DNA from: Shewanella pealeana ATCC 700345
GTDB lineage: Bacteria > Pseudomonadota > Gammaproteobacteria > Enterobacterales > Shewanellaceae
Length of the DNA: 64,000 bases
Reading direction: 5' to 3'
Assembly: GCF_000018285.1 (NCBI RefSeq)
Contig: NC_009901.1
Coordinates: 1,177,001-1,241,000 of the forward strand
Shown: piece by piece, positions 8,605-16,886 of the stretch
Position numbering within the stretch: position 1 is the first letter of the stretch
How the letters are laid out: each line of letters starts with the position of its first letter
Notes under the pieces: model-generated
Databases searched by the model: none
What the model was told of the DNA's origin: nothing
Seen by the model: only the letters and a program-made list of their open reading frames with translations
Position numbers and translations under genes: made by a program

Positions 8605-9894
8605 TTAAGCCTTTGCAAGCTTAGCAAATACGCGATCAGCAGCAGCGAGTGTTGCTTCAAGCTCTTCTTCACCGTGAGCAAGTGATAGGAAACCTGCTTC
8701 ATAGGCGCTAGGAGCAAGGTAAACACCTTCATCTAACATCATGTGGTAGAATTCAGCAAATAGTGCAGTGTCACACTTAGTCACTTGCGCGAAGTTAGTT
8801 ACAGTCTCTTCGCTTGTGAAGAAGAAACCGAACATGCCGCCAACGTAGTTGATAGCCATTGGAATGCCGTGCTTGTTAGCAGCAGCTTTAAAGCCTTCAG
8901 CAATGTACTGAGTCTTAGCAGCTAGTTGCTCGTAAACACCTTCCTCACAAAGCGCTTCCATCTGTGCAAGACCAGCAGACATTGCAATTGGGTTACCCGA
9001 TAGCGTACCCGCTTGGTAAACAGGGCCAGTTGGTGCAATAAACTGCATCACATCTTTACGACCACCGAAAGCGCCCACTGGCATGCCGCCACCGATAACT
9101 TTGCCTAGAGTAGTAAGATCAGGTGTTACGCCGTAGTGTCCCTGTGCGCCGCTCTTAGATACGCGGAAACCTGTCATGACTTCATCGATAATCATCAGTG
9201 CACCGTACTGATCACAGATAGCACGTAGACCTTGTAAGAAACCGTCGATTGGCGGGATACAGTTCATGTTGCCAGCAACTGGCTCTATGATGATACAAGA
9301 GATCTCTTCTGGGTACTGCTCGAAGATAGCCTTAACAGAGTCTAAATCGTTGTAGGTCGCTGTTAGGGTGTGCTTAGCGAAATCTTCAGGAATACCTGGA
9401 GAGCTTGGCTGGCCAAGTGTTAGTGCGCCAGAACCCGCTTTAACAAGCAAACAGTCAGCGTGGCCGTGGTAGCAACCTTCAAACTTAAGGATTTTGTCAC
9501 GGTTAGTGAAGCCACGTGCTAAACGGATAGCACTCATGGTAGCTTCAGTACCTGAACTTACCATACGAACTTGTTCAATTGACGGAACCATCTCGATGAC
9601 TTTTTCAGCCATAGTGATTTCAAGTTCTGTTGGTGCGCCAAAAGACAGGCCATTTTCAACTGCTTTTAATACCGCTTCACGAATTTTTGGGTGGTTGTGA
9701 CCTAAGATCATCGGGCCCCAAGAACCTACATAGTCGATATACTTCTTGCCATCGGCATCGAAGATATAAGCGCCATCAGCTTTCTCGATAAAACGTGGTG
9801 AGCCACCTACACCAGAGAATGCACGTACTGGAGAGTTAACGCCACCTGGGATGGTCTTTTTAGCCTGTTCAAATAGTTCGTCAGAACGAGTCAT
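8605..9894 (-). CDS. hemL: Glutamate-1-semialdehyde 2,1-aminomutase
   Basis: PLP enzyme converting glutamate-1-semialdehyde to 5-aminolevulinate in the C5 route to haem, sirohaem and cobalamin. The 429-aa length fits. The PLP Schiff-base lysine is Lys265 in '[16 protein letters not shown]', the same number as in E. coli. Other family motifs are '[11 protein letters not shown]', '[16 protein letters not shown]', 'CYHGHAD' and '[10 protein letters not shown]'. It lies 27 bp downstream of pyrB on the same strand, so the two may share a transcript. Its position in the order hemL, ClC gene, erpA matches the enteric arrangement. Confidence 0.96.
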   Translation of the reverse strand: MTRSDELFEQAKKTIPGGVNSPVRAFSGVGGSPRFIEKADGAYIFDADGKKYIDYVGSWGPMILGHNHPKIREAVLKAVENGLSFGAPTELEITMAEKVIEMVPSIEQVRMVSSGTEATMSAIRLARGFTNRDKILKFEGCYHGHADCLLVKAGSGALTLGQPSSPGIPEDFAKHTLTATYNDLDSVKAIFEQYPEEISCIIIEPVAGNMNCIPPIDGFLQGLRAICDQYGALMIIDEVMTGFRVSKSGAQGHYGVTPDLTTLGKVIGGGMPVGAFGGRKDVMQFIAPTGPVYQAGTLSGNPIAMSAGLAQMEALCEEGVYEQLAAKTQYIAEGFKAAANKHGIPMAINYVGGMFGFFFTSEETVTNFAQVTKCDTALFAEFYHMMLDEGVYLAPSAYEAGFLSLAHGEEELEATLAAADRVFAKLAKA

Positions 9895-9921
9895 TTTTAA
9901 TCCTTAAAGTCTATAGCCGAT

Positions 9922-10941
9922 TTACACATCAGCTTTTCGTGAATACCAATTAACTGGACGTTCGTATTGCTCAAGCTGAGAGTCAACACCTAACGTCAGT
10001 GCAAACAGCGCCATGCGGATCAACAGACCATTATCGGCTTGTCTAAAGATAGCCAGATTTGGATGGTCGTTAAGATCGTTATCCAATTCATTTGCTTGCT
10101 CACGTGAGTCTCGTGGCAATGGATGCATGATCACAGTGTTTGATTTGCAATGCTGTGTATAAATACTTTGGTTTAAACGGAACTTGCCGCGGTATTTGTT
10201 CGCTTCTTCTTGAGAAGGGAAGCGTTCTTCTTGAATACGCGTCAGGTAGAGTATATCTGCGCGATCTAAATTGCCTTCAAGTTGATCTGTTATTGTGATC
10301 TTATGGCCAGCATTTGCAATGTCATTGATCACAGAGTCAGGCATTGCTAGCTCTTTTGGTGATACGAGTGTGAAGCTGACATCTTTATACATGCATAGCA
10401 GACGCGAAAGCGAGTGTACGGTGCGGCCAAATTTCAAATCGCCGACCATGGCGATATTCATACCACTGATATCACGGCCGCCAGCCGCTAGCTCTTTTTG
10501 AATGGTAAATAAATCCAGTAGCGCTTGAGTAGGGTGCTCGTTTGAACCATCACCGCCGTTAATTACCGGTACGCGGCTGCCTTTAGCAAATTCACTCACA
10601 GAGAAAGAATCTGGGTGACGCATGGCAATCACATCTGAGTAACTAGATAAAACGCGAGCGGTATCGTATAGCGATTCGCCCTTAGACAATGACGAAGACG
10701 CCATACCCACGGTTTCGTTAACTCTACCGCCGAGTAGGTTAAAGGCGCTAGCAAAGCTGACACGTGTACGGGTACTTGGTTCGAAAAACAGATTGCCCAA
10801 AACGGCACCATCTAACACAGTGGTACGTTTTTGTCGTAAAGCATAGGGAGTCATGCGAGTAGCAACAGAAAAAACTTTTTCAACGGCTTCCAAGTCTAGT
10901 TGGTTTACCGAAAGGATGTGCGAACCTTGAAACTGAGTCAT
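9922..10941 (-). CDS. pyrB: Aspartate carbamoyltransferase catalytic chain
   Basis: First committed step of pyrimidine synthesis: carbamoyl phosphate plus aspartate to N-carbamoyl-aspartate. Motifs: 'FFEPSTRTRVSF' (carbamoyl-phosphate loop), 'SLSKGES' (the 80s loop with catalytic Ser and Lys), 'HPTQALLDL' and 'HPLPRD'. The frame extends upstream to 11019, but the ATG at 10941 ('MTQFQGSHILS') is taken as the start; it gives 339 aa and avoids a Pro-rich unconserved leader. No pyrI regulatory chain gene is adjacent, so this is either an unregulated trimer or pyrI lies elsewhere. Confidence 0.93.
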   Translation of the reverse strand: MTQFQGSHILSVNQLDLEAVEKVFSVATRMTPYALRQKRTTVLDGAVLGNLFFEPSTRTRVSFASAFNLLGGRVNETVGMASSSLSKGESLYDTARVLSSYSDVIAMRHPDSFSVSEFAKGSRVPVINGGDGSNEHPTQALLDLFTIQKELAAGGRDISGMNIAMVGDLKFGRTVHSLSRLLCMYKDVSFTLVSPKELAMPDSVINDIANAGHKITITDQLEGNLDRADILYLTRIQEERFPSQEEANKYRGKFRLNQSIYTQHCKSNTVIMHPLPRDSREQANELDNDLNDHPNLAIFRQADNGLLIRMALFALTLGVDSQLEQYERPVNWYSRKADV

Positions 10942-11204
10942 CAGCCTATATTTCCAATTTCTGAGGGGCGATATAGCATGGCTATAGCCCAAATTTATGT
11001 AGGGTGGCTGAGGCGGCACTATAGCAGAATCTAATTGGCAGATAAATATAACAAGTACAGAACATTGGATTAAATTTTGTGACGGCAGACTAATTCAAGG
11101 CGTTATAGCGGATGCTTACACTATTGTGCTTAAGCAAATTTCGCTTAAGCCTTGCCAAATGAGTTACTGACGGGTAAAACTGCGCATGAGTTATCATATT
11201 TTCG

Positions 11205-12020
11205 ATGCAGAACAATATATTTGGAAGGCTTAGTTTGGACCATTTTATTTGGAATATTGACCCAGTAGCAATCAGCTTTATGGGACTTAAGGTACATTGG
11301 TACGGGATCTTGTTTGCGCTGGCAATAGCGTCAGGCTTTCAGGTGATGAAGCGTATCTATATTAAAGAAAGCTTACCGGTAGAATCGTTAGACAACCTGC
11401 TGATGTATTGCGTGGTGGGGATTATTGTCGGTGCGCGCTTGGCGCATTGCCTTTTCTACGACCCTGCGTATTACTTCAGTCATCCGCTGAAAATCTTGGC
11501 TATCTGGGAAGGTGGATTGGCTAGCCATGGTGGTGGTTTAGGCGCAATTTTAGCCCTGTACTATTATCAGCGTCAGGTGAAATTGCCTTTCCTATTCTTG
11601 CTAGATCGTTTAGCTATTGCGACGGCCATTTTCGGCTTCTTTGTACGTATGGCAAATTTTGTCAACTCAGAAATTCTGGGTCTACCAAGCACTGCGCCTT
11701 GGGCTATCGTGTTTGAGCGTGTCGACATGTTGCCGCGACACCCGGCTCAGTTGTATGAAGCGATTGCTTACTTGCTGACCTTCATACTGCTCTGGGCTAT
11801 CTATAAGCTCACCGATATGAAGCAGAAGCACGGCGCCATCTTTGGCCTGTTCCTGGTGCTCGTATTTAGCTCACGCTTCTTGATTGAGATGGTAAAGGTC
11901 AAGCAAGCCGTTTACGCCGATAGCTGGACCTTCAGCGCCGGTCAGTTGTTAAGTATTCCGTTTTTAATCGTGGGTGTAGCGCTGCTACTTATGCCTTATT
12001 TGCGAAAAAACAAAGCTTAA
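11205..12020 (+). CDS. lgt: Prolipoprotein diacylglyceryl transferase, Bacteroidota-like variant
   Basis: Membrane enzyme that attaches diacylglycerol to the lipobox cysteine of prolipoproteins. About seven hydrophobic segments. Key family residues are present: His in 'GGLASHGGGLGAI', Arg in 'FFVRMANFVNSE', 'LPRHPAQLYEA', and Arg/Glu in 'SSRFLIEMVK'. The wording of 'GARLAHCLFYDPAYY' and 'WEGGLASHGG' resembles Bacteroidota Lgt more than the enteric form, where the signature is GxGRxGNFINGE. The ATG at 11205 lacks a clear ribosome-binding site; a TTG at 11235 is preceded by AAGG at good spacing and could be the real start (261 aa). It is divergent from pyrB across a 260-bp gap and is probably an additional copy. 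Confidence 0.85.
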   Translation: MQNNIFGRLSLDHFIWNIDPVAISFMGLKVHWYGILFALAIASGFQVMKRIYIKESLPVESLDNLLMYCVVGIIVGARLAHCLFYDPAYYFSHPLKILAIWEGGLASHGGGLGAILALYYYQRQVKLPFLFLLDRLAIATAIFGFFVRMANFVNSEILGLPSTAPWAIVFERVDMLPRHPAQLYEAIAYLLTFILLWAIYKLTDMKQKHGAIFGLFLVLVFSSRFLIEMVKVKQAVYADSWTFSAGQLLSIPFLIVGVALLLMPYLRKNKA

Positions 12021-12040
12021 TACTAAGCTGCTTTAGGCAA

Positions 12041-12077
12041 AAAAAAGCCGTTAGCGTGTTACGCCAACGGCTTTTTT
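12041..12077. terminator. Bidirectional terminator between lgt and the TonB receptor gene
   Basis: AAAAAAGCCGTTaGCG, loop TGTTA, CGCcAACGGCTTTTTT. There is one internal mismatch, with A and T runs at the two ends, so it can stop both convergent transcripts. Confidence 0.9.
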
Positions 12078-12128
12078 ATTGGTTAGCTTTCTAGACTAAC
12101 GCGATAGGTGTAAATACGATAAGCGCGA

Positions 12129-14285
12129 TTAGAAAGGCAGACTAAAGCCTATCGTCGCGGTGCGGCCCATGCCTTTAAAGTAGCGAGTATCTTTACCAAC
12201 TGTTTGTGAGTAGTAGGTGTAATAGTCTTCATTCAATAGATTTTGAATGCCGATACTCAGTGTGCCGTCGTAAACTGGGATAGCAATTGACGCGTCAACC
12301 GTGGTGTAGCCATCGAAGTTGGCGTAGACGTTATTATTCTCGTCTTTAAAGTCTTTATCCATGTAGAAGTTAGCCTGAATACGAGTTGAAATATCGTTGT
12401 CGAAATTATGATTCCAGAACAGGTTAATACGATTCGGCGAGATATTGGCGCCGTCGAGATCGGTATCCACCTTCTGGTCATCATTGGAGTCGTACTCACC
12501 ATTTTGAATCGCAAGGTTAACGCCAACATCATCATTATCACCAATGTAGGCGGTAACACTGGCTTCTATGCCTTCGATTAGGCTCTTTTCACGCTTAATG
12601 ACAAATGAACCACTACCGTCGCCTTTATCGACCATGCGCGCACCGTAATCACTCGATGAGCGGTAGTAGGCAATTTTTGAACTGAAGTATTCGCCTTGAT
12701 AATCGGCACCGAATTCGATGTTATCTGTGACAATGGGGTCGAGGGCCAAGGTGTCTTCAATACTTGGGTTTGGTCCTTGAAAGTTGTCACCGTCGCGCAG
12801 TACGCGTCCTACATCAGGCATACCAAAGCCCTGACTAAAGCTAGTATAAACCCGTAGCGCTGGGGTTATTTTGTAAGAGGCGCCGATATTAAACAGGGTT
12901 TCATTGAAATCAGGGTTACCGCCTTCAACGTACTTATTGCCGTAGCCATACATGGTCTTGTAGTCATCGACGTTAAGCTTGGCGTACTCGTAACGCACGC
13001 CACCAGAAAGGGTTAGGTTTTCAATAAGATCGTAATCAATCTGCGCAAATGGCGCGATATTGTCGTAGGTACTCTCTGGAACCCAAGACACTCCACTCAT
13101 CACCATATCTTGCTCGGTAGTGTCGCGGAAGATGTCTAAACCATAGGCGATACTCATGCCTGAGTCGGCAATATTACTCGCCATCATAGAGGCTTTCATG
13201 CCCCATTTGACAGACTTGTTACGTGACTGCTCATAGTAAAGTGATTCACCGTTTTCCCCTGTGCCACACACGGTAACTTGATCGCTGCCTTCCATGCTTG
13301 GGTCATAAAAGTCTGACCAACAACCACCACCATAGACGGCTTCGAAATTTTGATTGAAAAACTGCAGGCTAAGTTGCTGACCGGCGATATCTTCATGGGT
13401 ATAAGTCAAGCTGGTGGTGGTAACTTGGTTGTTTGCGGCGTCCCAAGGTTGATCTTGCTTGATGGCACCGGTTGGGATGTCGTTTTCTTTATCGCCTTTA
13501 ACGGCCATGTAGTCGCCGTTATTTTCCATATTGTAGTGGTTCACCATCAGTTCAAGGCGAGATTGGTCAAAGTCATGACCAAGTTTGATGAAAAAATCCA
13601 TACTTTGGCTATCCATCGACTCGCCCTGAGTGGTATCGACACCGATCATTTCGTCGTTAGCATCGTAATAAACACCGTTATTGCGATAGCTTACAGCGCC
13701 TATCATATCCAAGTTTTCGGACTCACCGGAGAAGCTATAACTGGTACCGAAGCTAATGCCATCAGAGTCTAAGCTATTTGGCACTGTGACATCGAAGCTG
13801 ACGTGGTGCTCGTTATCGCCACTGGGCTTTTTAGTGATGTAATTGATAATTCCGCCTTGGGCGCCGAGGCCATGCATGGCATTGGCTCCATGGATGATCT
13901 CAATGCGCTCAATCATGGCCGGATCTATAGTTTGGCCTGAGCGGCCACCGCTGCGCAGTGGGTTAGATTGCGGTACACCATCAATCATAATCAAAGGTGT
14001 ACGGCCACGCAGTGTTTCTCCTGTATTACTCATCTTTTGACGGCTAGGGGAAAAACTCGGTGCCAGATTACCTATGATGGTCGAGAGATCTTGAGTGGTT
14101 CTAAGCTGCTCGTTTAGCTGCTCTTGGTCAATGATGGTCACCGTATTTGGAATCGCACTGACAGGCTTATCCATTCGACTCGCGGTGACTGTGATGACTT
14201 CGATATCGCTGTCTTGTGCGACGGCTGAGGTTGGAAAGATGGCGGCAGAAATTGATAGCGCAATGATGGAGTTCTTAAACTGCAT
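12129..14285 (-). CDS. TonB-dependent outer-membrane receptor, probably siderophore/iron
   Basis: Outer-membrane 22-strand barrel with N-terminal plug, powered by TonB. Signal peptide at residues 1-23 ('FPTSAVA' then 'QDSDIE'). A TonB-box-like 'EVITVTASR' follows. The plug domain carries 'LRGRTPLIMIDGVP' and 'MIERIEIIHGANAMHGLGAQGG'. The protein is 718 aa and ends in Phe ('IGFSLPF'), as outer-membrane barrels do. A Fur-box-like sequence lies about 90 bp upstream, so iron repression and an Fe-siderophore substrate are likely; the exact ligand cannot be read from the sequence. It is monocistronic, with no siderophore synthesis or inner-membrane transporter gene next to it. Confidence 0.9.
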   Translation of the reverse strand: MQFKNSIIALSISAAIFPTSAVAQDSDIEVITVTASRMDKPVSAIPNTVTIIDQEQLNEQLRTTQDLSTIIGNLAPSFSPSRQKMSNTGETLRGRTPLIMIDGVPQSNPLRSGGRSGQTIDPAMIERIEIIHGANAMHGLGAQGGIINYITKKPSGDNEHHVSFDVTVPNSLDSDGISFGTSYSFSGESENLDMIGAVSYRNNGVYYDANDEMIGVDTTQGESMDSQSMDFFIKLGHDFDQSRLELMVNHYNMENNGDYMAVKGDKENDIPTGAIKQDQPWDAANNQVTTTSLTYTHEDIAGQQLSLQFFNQNFEAVYGGGCWSDFYDPSMEGSDQVTVCGTGENGESLYYEQSRNKSVKWGMKASMMASNIADSGMSIAYGLDIFRDTTEQDMVMSGVSWVPESTYDNIAPFAQIDYDLIENLTLSGGVRYEYAKLNVDDYKTMYGYGNKYVEGGNPDFNETLFNIGASYKITPALRVYTSFSQGFGMPDVGRVLRDGDNFQGPNPSIEDTLALDPIVTDNIEFGADYQGEYFSSKIAYYRSSSDYGARMVDKGDGSGSFVIKREKSLIEGIEASVTAYIGDNDDVGVNLAIQNGEYDSNDDQKVDTDLDGANISPNRINLFWNHNFDNDISTRIQANFYMDKDFKDENNNVYANFDGYTTVDASIAIPVYDGTLSIGIQNLLNEDYYTYYSQTVGKDTRYFKGMGRTATIGFSLPF

Positions 14286-14375
14286 GAGAGATCCCGTTTA
14301 AGTGGAAACACTGTTATGTTTATACTTCCGTCCAGTGGAAAAGCTTCCCTAATCGTGTCTAGCCACAAATCTAAA

Positions 14376-14390
14376 TGATAATGATTAGTG
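14376..14390 (-). promoter_or_regulatory. Fur-box-like operator of the TonB receptor gene
   Basis: On the plus strand TGATAAT-G-ATTAGTG matches 11 of 14 positions of the 7-1-7 Fur consensus (TGATAAT-N-ATTATCA). It lies about 90 bp before the receptor start. The remainder of the 14286-14648 gap holds the bax terminator and no convincing gene; a 72-codon plus-strand frame at 14419 has no recognisable features. Confidence 0.65.
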
Positions 14391-14601
14391 TTTTAAGGGT
14401 AAATTCTTTGTATGAAGTGTGTCCATGCTAAGTTCAAATAAATTAATGCGAATGAGAAGGAATGTGATTTGGATCTCTGGGTTTGTTGCGCATTGGTTGG
14501 TTGTGAAGGGGAAGTGGATGGGGTGGTTGCATTTCCGTTACATTTGCAGCGTTTTGTATCGCAGCGAGGTGAATGGCGACTATCACACTGATATCATGAC
14601 T

Positions 14602-14631
14602 AAAAGGCGCTTCTCTTATCGAGAATGCGCC
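14602..14631 (-). terminator. Terminator of the bax-like gene
   Basis: On the minus strand, GGCGC(A)TTCTC pairs with GAGAAGCGCC around loop GATAA (one bulged base), followed by TTTTAG. It begins 18 bp after the bax stop codon. Confidence 0.75.
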
Positions 14632-14648
14632 TACTAGCTGTTTAGGTA

Positions 14649-15713
14649 TTAGTCTGGTCTTGGGATTAAATGCAGTGGCGCAGCATCACTTAAATAGGCC
14701 TCATCGACTTGATCTAACTTGTTATAGCGGATCATTTCGCGAATACCATCGATATAGGCTTGGCCGCGCTCGGAATATTTATCTAAAGTGCCTGCAAGCT
14801 CTAAGCCTGTAATAGGCTTATTGACTGCGCGTAGACTTGCCCGCAATTTTCTGAGTTTTTTATAGGCGTTGTTGGTATTAAGGTTCAGCATATACCCCTC
14901 TACAGAAGCCTGCGGTGTATCGAAGCGGGCTAAGCCATAGTTGCCTAACTCTTTACGTTGCTGTTTGGGGATCATGCCCTTGCCGCTAAAGTCCCACTGG
15001 CCGAAAAACGCATTGCCTTCAACGGTAAAGCGAGAGGTTGCCCAGCCGCTCTCTTCAGCAGCTTGAGCAAGAACAAGCGATGGCGGCATGATATCAACCT
15101 CTTGTAGCAAGGTTTGCCTTTGAGCCTCAGTTAACAGGGTTTCGGCGTCTTGAGTGATTTTGTACTTTAGGGCGATTCTTTGTAACACCACATCATCTAA
15201 CGGCGCAGTTTCAATCAGGCGGCGCTCTAAAAGAATATTTTCGTTTGCCACCAAGATTAATGGTGCTAACAGACGGAAAAACACCATCTTCTTCTGTTGC
15301 ACGGGAATTTGATTCGAGGTTTTTTGCCAGCGCTCACTGACAGACTCAAAGGTCAGCCTCGGCACTTCGCGATTGCCTTGCTGCCAGCTTTGAGTGTTGT
15401 AATTGAGTGAGTTAAATAGTGCCATCAGCTCATCGAGAGAGTTGATTCGAATATCTTTAGGCGCCTTAGTTGGACGCTTATCAGATACTTTTATAAAGCT
15501 GGTTTGGGTGGCGTCGGAATCAACTGGAGTGGCAAGATCGGCGGCAACCGTTTTAGCTGTTGGCTTAACTGTGTCTTGAATAGTGTCTTGAACTGTTTGT
15601 TGAATAATCACCGGCTGGCTGCTATCTGGGTTGAACTGTGAGTTGGCCGCATAAAGAATTAATGCAATGGCTATCAAGGTTAGAGCGATGAGTGTTTGAG
15701 GCTTCTTAAGCAT
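14649..15713 (-). CDS. bax: Bax-like N-acetylglucosaminidase-domain protein
   Basis: Membrane-anchored cell-wall hydrolase family protein. An N-terminal anchor lies at about residues 7-24 ('TLIALTLIAIALILYAA'), then a Thr/Asp-rich linker and a C-terminal glucosaminidase/Bax domain from about 150. Signature stretches are 'IMPPSLVLAQAAEESGWATS' (containing a candidate catalytic Glu), 'GNAFFGQWDFSGKGMIP', 'FDTPQASVEGYMLNLNTN' and 'YSERGQAYIDGIREMI'. The 354-aa length includes an extended linker. The physiological role of Bax proteins is poorly known; hydrolysis of glycan strands is expected from the family. It is transcribed alone, with terminators on both sides. Confidence 0.88.
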   Translation of the reverse strand: MLKKPQTLIALTLIAIALILYAANSQFNPDSSQPVIIQQTVQDTIQDTVKPTAKTVAADLATPVDSDATQTSFIKVSDKRPTKAPKDIRINSLDELMALFNSLNYNTQSWQQGNREVPRLTFESVSERWQKTSNQIPVQQKKMVFFRLLAPLILVANENILLERRLIETAPLDDVVLQRIALKYKITQDAETLLTEAQRQTLLQEVDIMPPSLVLAQAAEESGWATSRFTVEGNAFFGQWDFSGKGMIPKQQRKELGNYGLARFDTPQASVEGYMLNLNTNNAYKKLRKLRASLRAVNKPITGLELAGTLDKYSERGQAYIDGIREMIRYNKLDQVDEAYLSDAAPLHLIPRPD

Positions 15714-15913
15714 AAACAGTCCTTTATGTTGAATGACCTTGTGTATTTTTAATCGAGAGCATCTACATACTCCGTCATTGTTGCCAAATTGTAAACTCTG
15801 AAGGTGTGCTGTTTGAGGGGGGAAATCAATTGAGCGATTGAATCATCATAAGTGATGACTATAAAGCGGATAGGGATACAGCGAAAAGCTGGCTGATATT
15901 AAAATTGCAGGCA

Positions 15914-15950
15914 ATAAAAAGCCCAAATAACTCGGTGTTACTTGGGCTTT
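15914..15950 (-). terminator. Terminator of the cytochrome/molybdoenzyme operon
   Basis: On the minus strand AAAGCCCAAGTAAC pairs with GTTATTTGGGCTTT (one G-T pair) around loop ACCGA, followed by TTTATTGCC. It lies 135 bp after the last gene, on the far side of the 24-bp repeat array. Between it and bax (15714-15913) I see no gene. Confidence 0.85.
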
Positions 15951-15980
15951 GTTGCCTTTAAGACTGGCTGTCTTAATACA

Positions 15981-16100
15981 GCTCAGGGCTGTTTGTTAAG
16001 AGCCGCTCAAGGCTGTTAATTAACAGCAGCTCAAGGCTGTTAACTAAGAACAGCTCAAGGCTGTTTGTTAAGAGTCGCTTATGGCTACTTACTTAAATTC
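15981..16100 (-). repeat. 24-bp tandem repeat array, each unit a small hairpin
   Basis: Units begin at 15981, 16005, 16029 and 16053, and a degenerate one at 16077; a weak sixth copy may precede at 15957. The plus-strand core is GCTCAAGGCTGTT followed by a variable AT-rich segment. Junctions form stems such as AACAGC-TCAAG-GCTGTT. The last unit overlaps the final five codons and stop of the upstream cytochrome gene, so the array fills the transcribed 3' tail before the terminator. The period of 24 equals eight codons. Confidence 0.85.
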
Positions 16101-16495
16101 GACGCAGTTTGCGTTGAGTAGTAGTAAGCCACGTCTTTCATTTCGGTTTCAGACAGCATACTCGCTTGACCTTGCATCAAGGGGTCTGAGCGATCACCAC
16201 GCTTAAAGTCAATAAGTTGCTTGAATAGGTAAGCGGCCTTCTGACCTTTAAGATCTGGGTAGGTCTTCATCATGCCAAGCATGGCATCACCATGACAAGC
16301 GATACAGCGTTGGTTGGCTAAGGTCTCGCCTTTGCTCGCGTCCGCTTTGTAATTCAGAACCTTGGCATCAAGTTTGAGCTCTGATACTGCTAGCGTGTCT
16401 TTAAACGAGGTATCGGTCACTTGAGCCGATACGCTTGCTGATAGCAATAATGACAAGCTGGCGGCTAACACAGACTTCGAATAATGATTCAACAT
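16085..16495 (-). CDS. Periplasmic monohaem cytochrome c
   Basis: Exported class I type electron carrier and last gene of the molybdoenzyme operon. The start at 16495 is preferred over an in-frame ATG at 16510: GAGG lies 9 bases before it and it begins directly with a good signal peptide (cleavage near 'ASVSAQ'). This gives 136 aa. One haem site, 'CIACH' (Cys64, Cys67, His68). The later 'KGQKAAYLFKQLIDFKRGDR' and 'DVAYYYSTQ' are typical of the cytochrome c553/c4-like family with distal Met ligands. It shares clear similarity with the first gene of the operon at 18112-18432 ('LKGQNAAYMVGQLKNFKADK'), suggesting duplication within the cluster. Confidence 0.88.
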   Translation of the reverse strand: MLNHYSKSVLAASLSLLLSASVSAQVTDTSFKDTLAVSELKLDAKVLNYKADASKGETLANQRCIACHGDAMLGMMKTYPDLKGQKAAYLFKQLIDFKRGDRSDPLMQGQASMLSETEMKDVAYYYSTQTASNLSK

Positions 16496-16496
16496 G

Positions 16497-16886
16497 TTAA
16501 TTTTCCTCATTCGAAGAAGGCATTGGCGGCATTTGATTTGCGTCCAAAGGCTTGCGTCTAAAGATCTTCATGTCGATACCTGTCTCATCATAATAAGTCG
16601 ATAGGTAATCTAGAACAGGATCCCAAGTATCAGATAAGTCCCAAAGGCCCTGAGTATCAACCATCCACTGAATGGTATCGCGCCAAACTTCACGGTTACC
16701 CTTGTTCTGCGGGATAATTGACGTGGTATGGCAAGCGTTACATTGATAGTTAACCATCTCCCAACCCGGTGCCATAATAAGGCCTGACTCAGGGTCGACG
16801 GGATAGCTCTTGGCTGCATCGGCAGCCATCGCAGGAGAGAGGCAACTTAAGGCAAGCAGGCTTGCCGTAAACAGAGTCTTTCTCAT
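16497..16886 (-). CDS. Cytochrome c subunit of a sulfite dehydrogenase-like enzyme (SorB-like)
   Basis: A small exported haem protein of 129 aa. Signal peptide at residues 1-21 ('LSPAMA' then 'ADAAK'). One CxxCH site, 'CNACH' (Cys49, Cys52, His53), near the N-terminus, followed by 'NREVWRDTIQWMV', seen in the cytochrome partners of SorA-type molybdoenzymes. The start codon overlaps the stop of the molybdoenzyme gene by one base (TAATG), which fits production of a 1:1 complex. It should pass electrons from the molybdenum site to the two other periplasmic cytochromes of the operon. Confidence 0.8.
   Translation of the reverse strand: MRKTLFTASLLALSCLSPAMAADAAKSYPVDPESGLIMAPGWEMVNYQCNACHTTSIIPQNKGNREVWRDTIQWMVDTQGLWDLSDTWDPVLDYLSTYYDETGIDMKIFRRKPLDANQMPPMPSSNEEN

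Noticed and set aside
10942..11019. 26-residue N-terminal extension of PyrB
   Set aside because: The leader is Pro-rich and unconserved in style; the internal ATG begins the standard domain.
13350..13772. 140-codon plus-strand frame
   Set aside because: It lies antisense within the TonB receptor gene, which has clear motifs; the frame shows no domain and no ribosome-binding site.
14419..14637. 72-codon plus-strand frame between the TonB receptor and bax
   Set aside because: It runs through the bax terminator and the receptor promoter region, with no domain or clear ribosome-binding site.
15981..16100. Regular repeats that could be read as a CRISPR array
   Set aside because: Units are directly tandem, with no unique spacers, 24 bp long, overlap a coding end and have no cas genes nearby.
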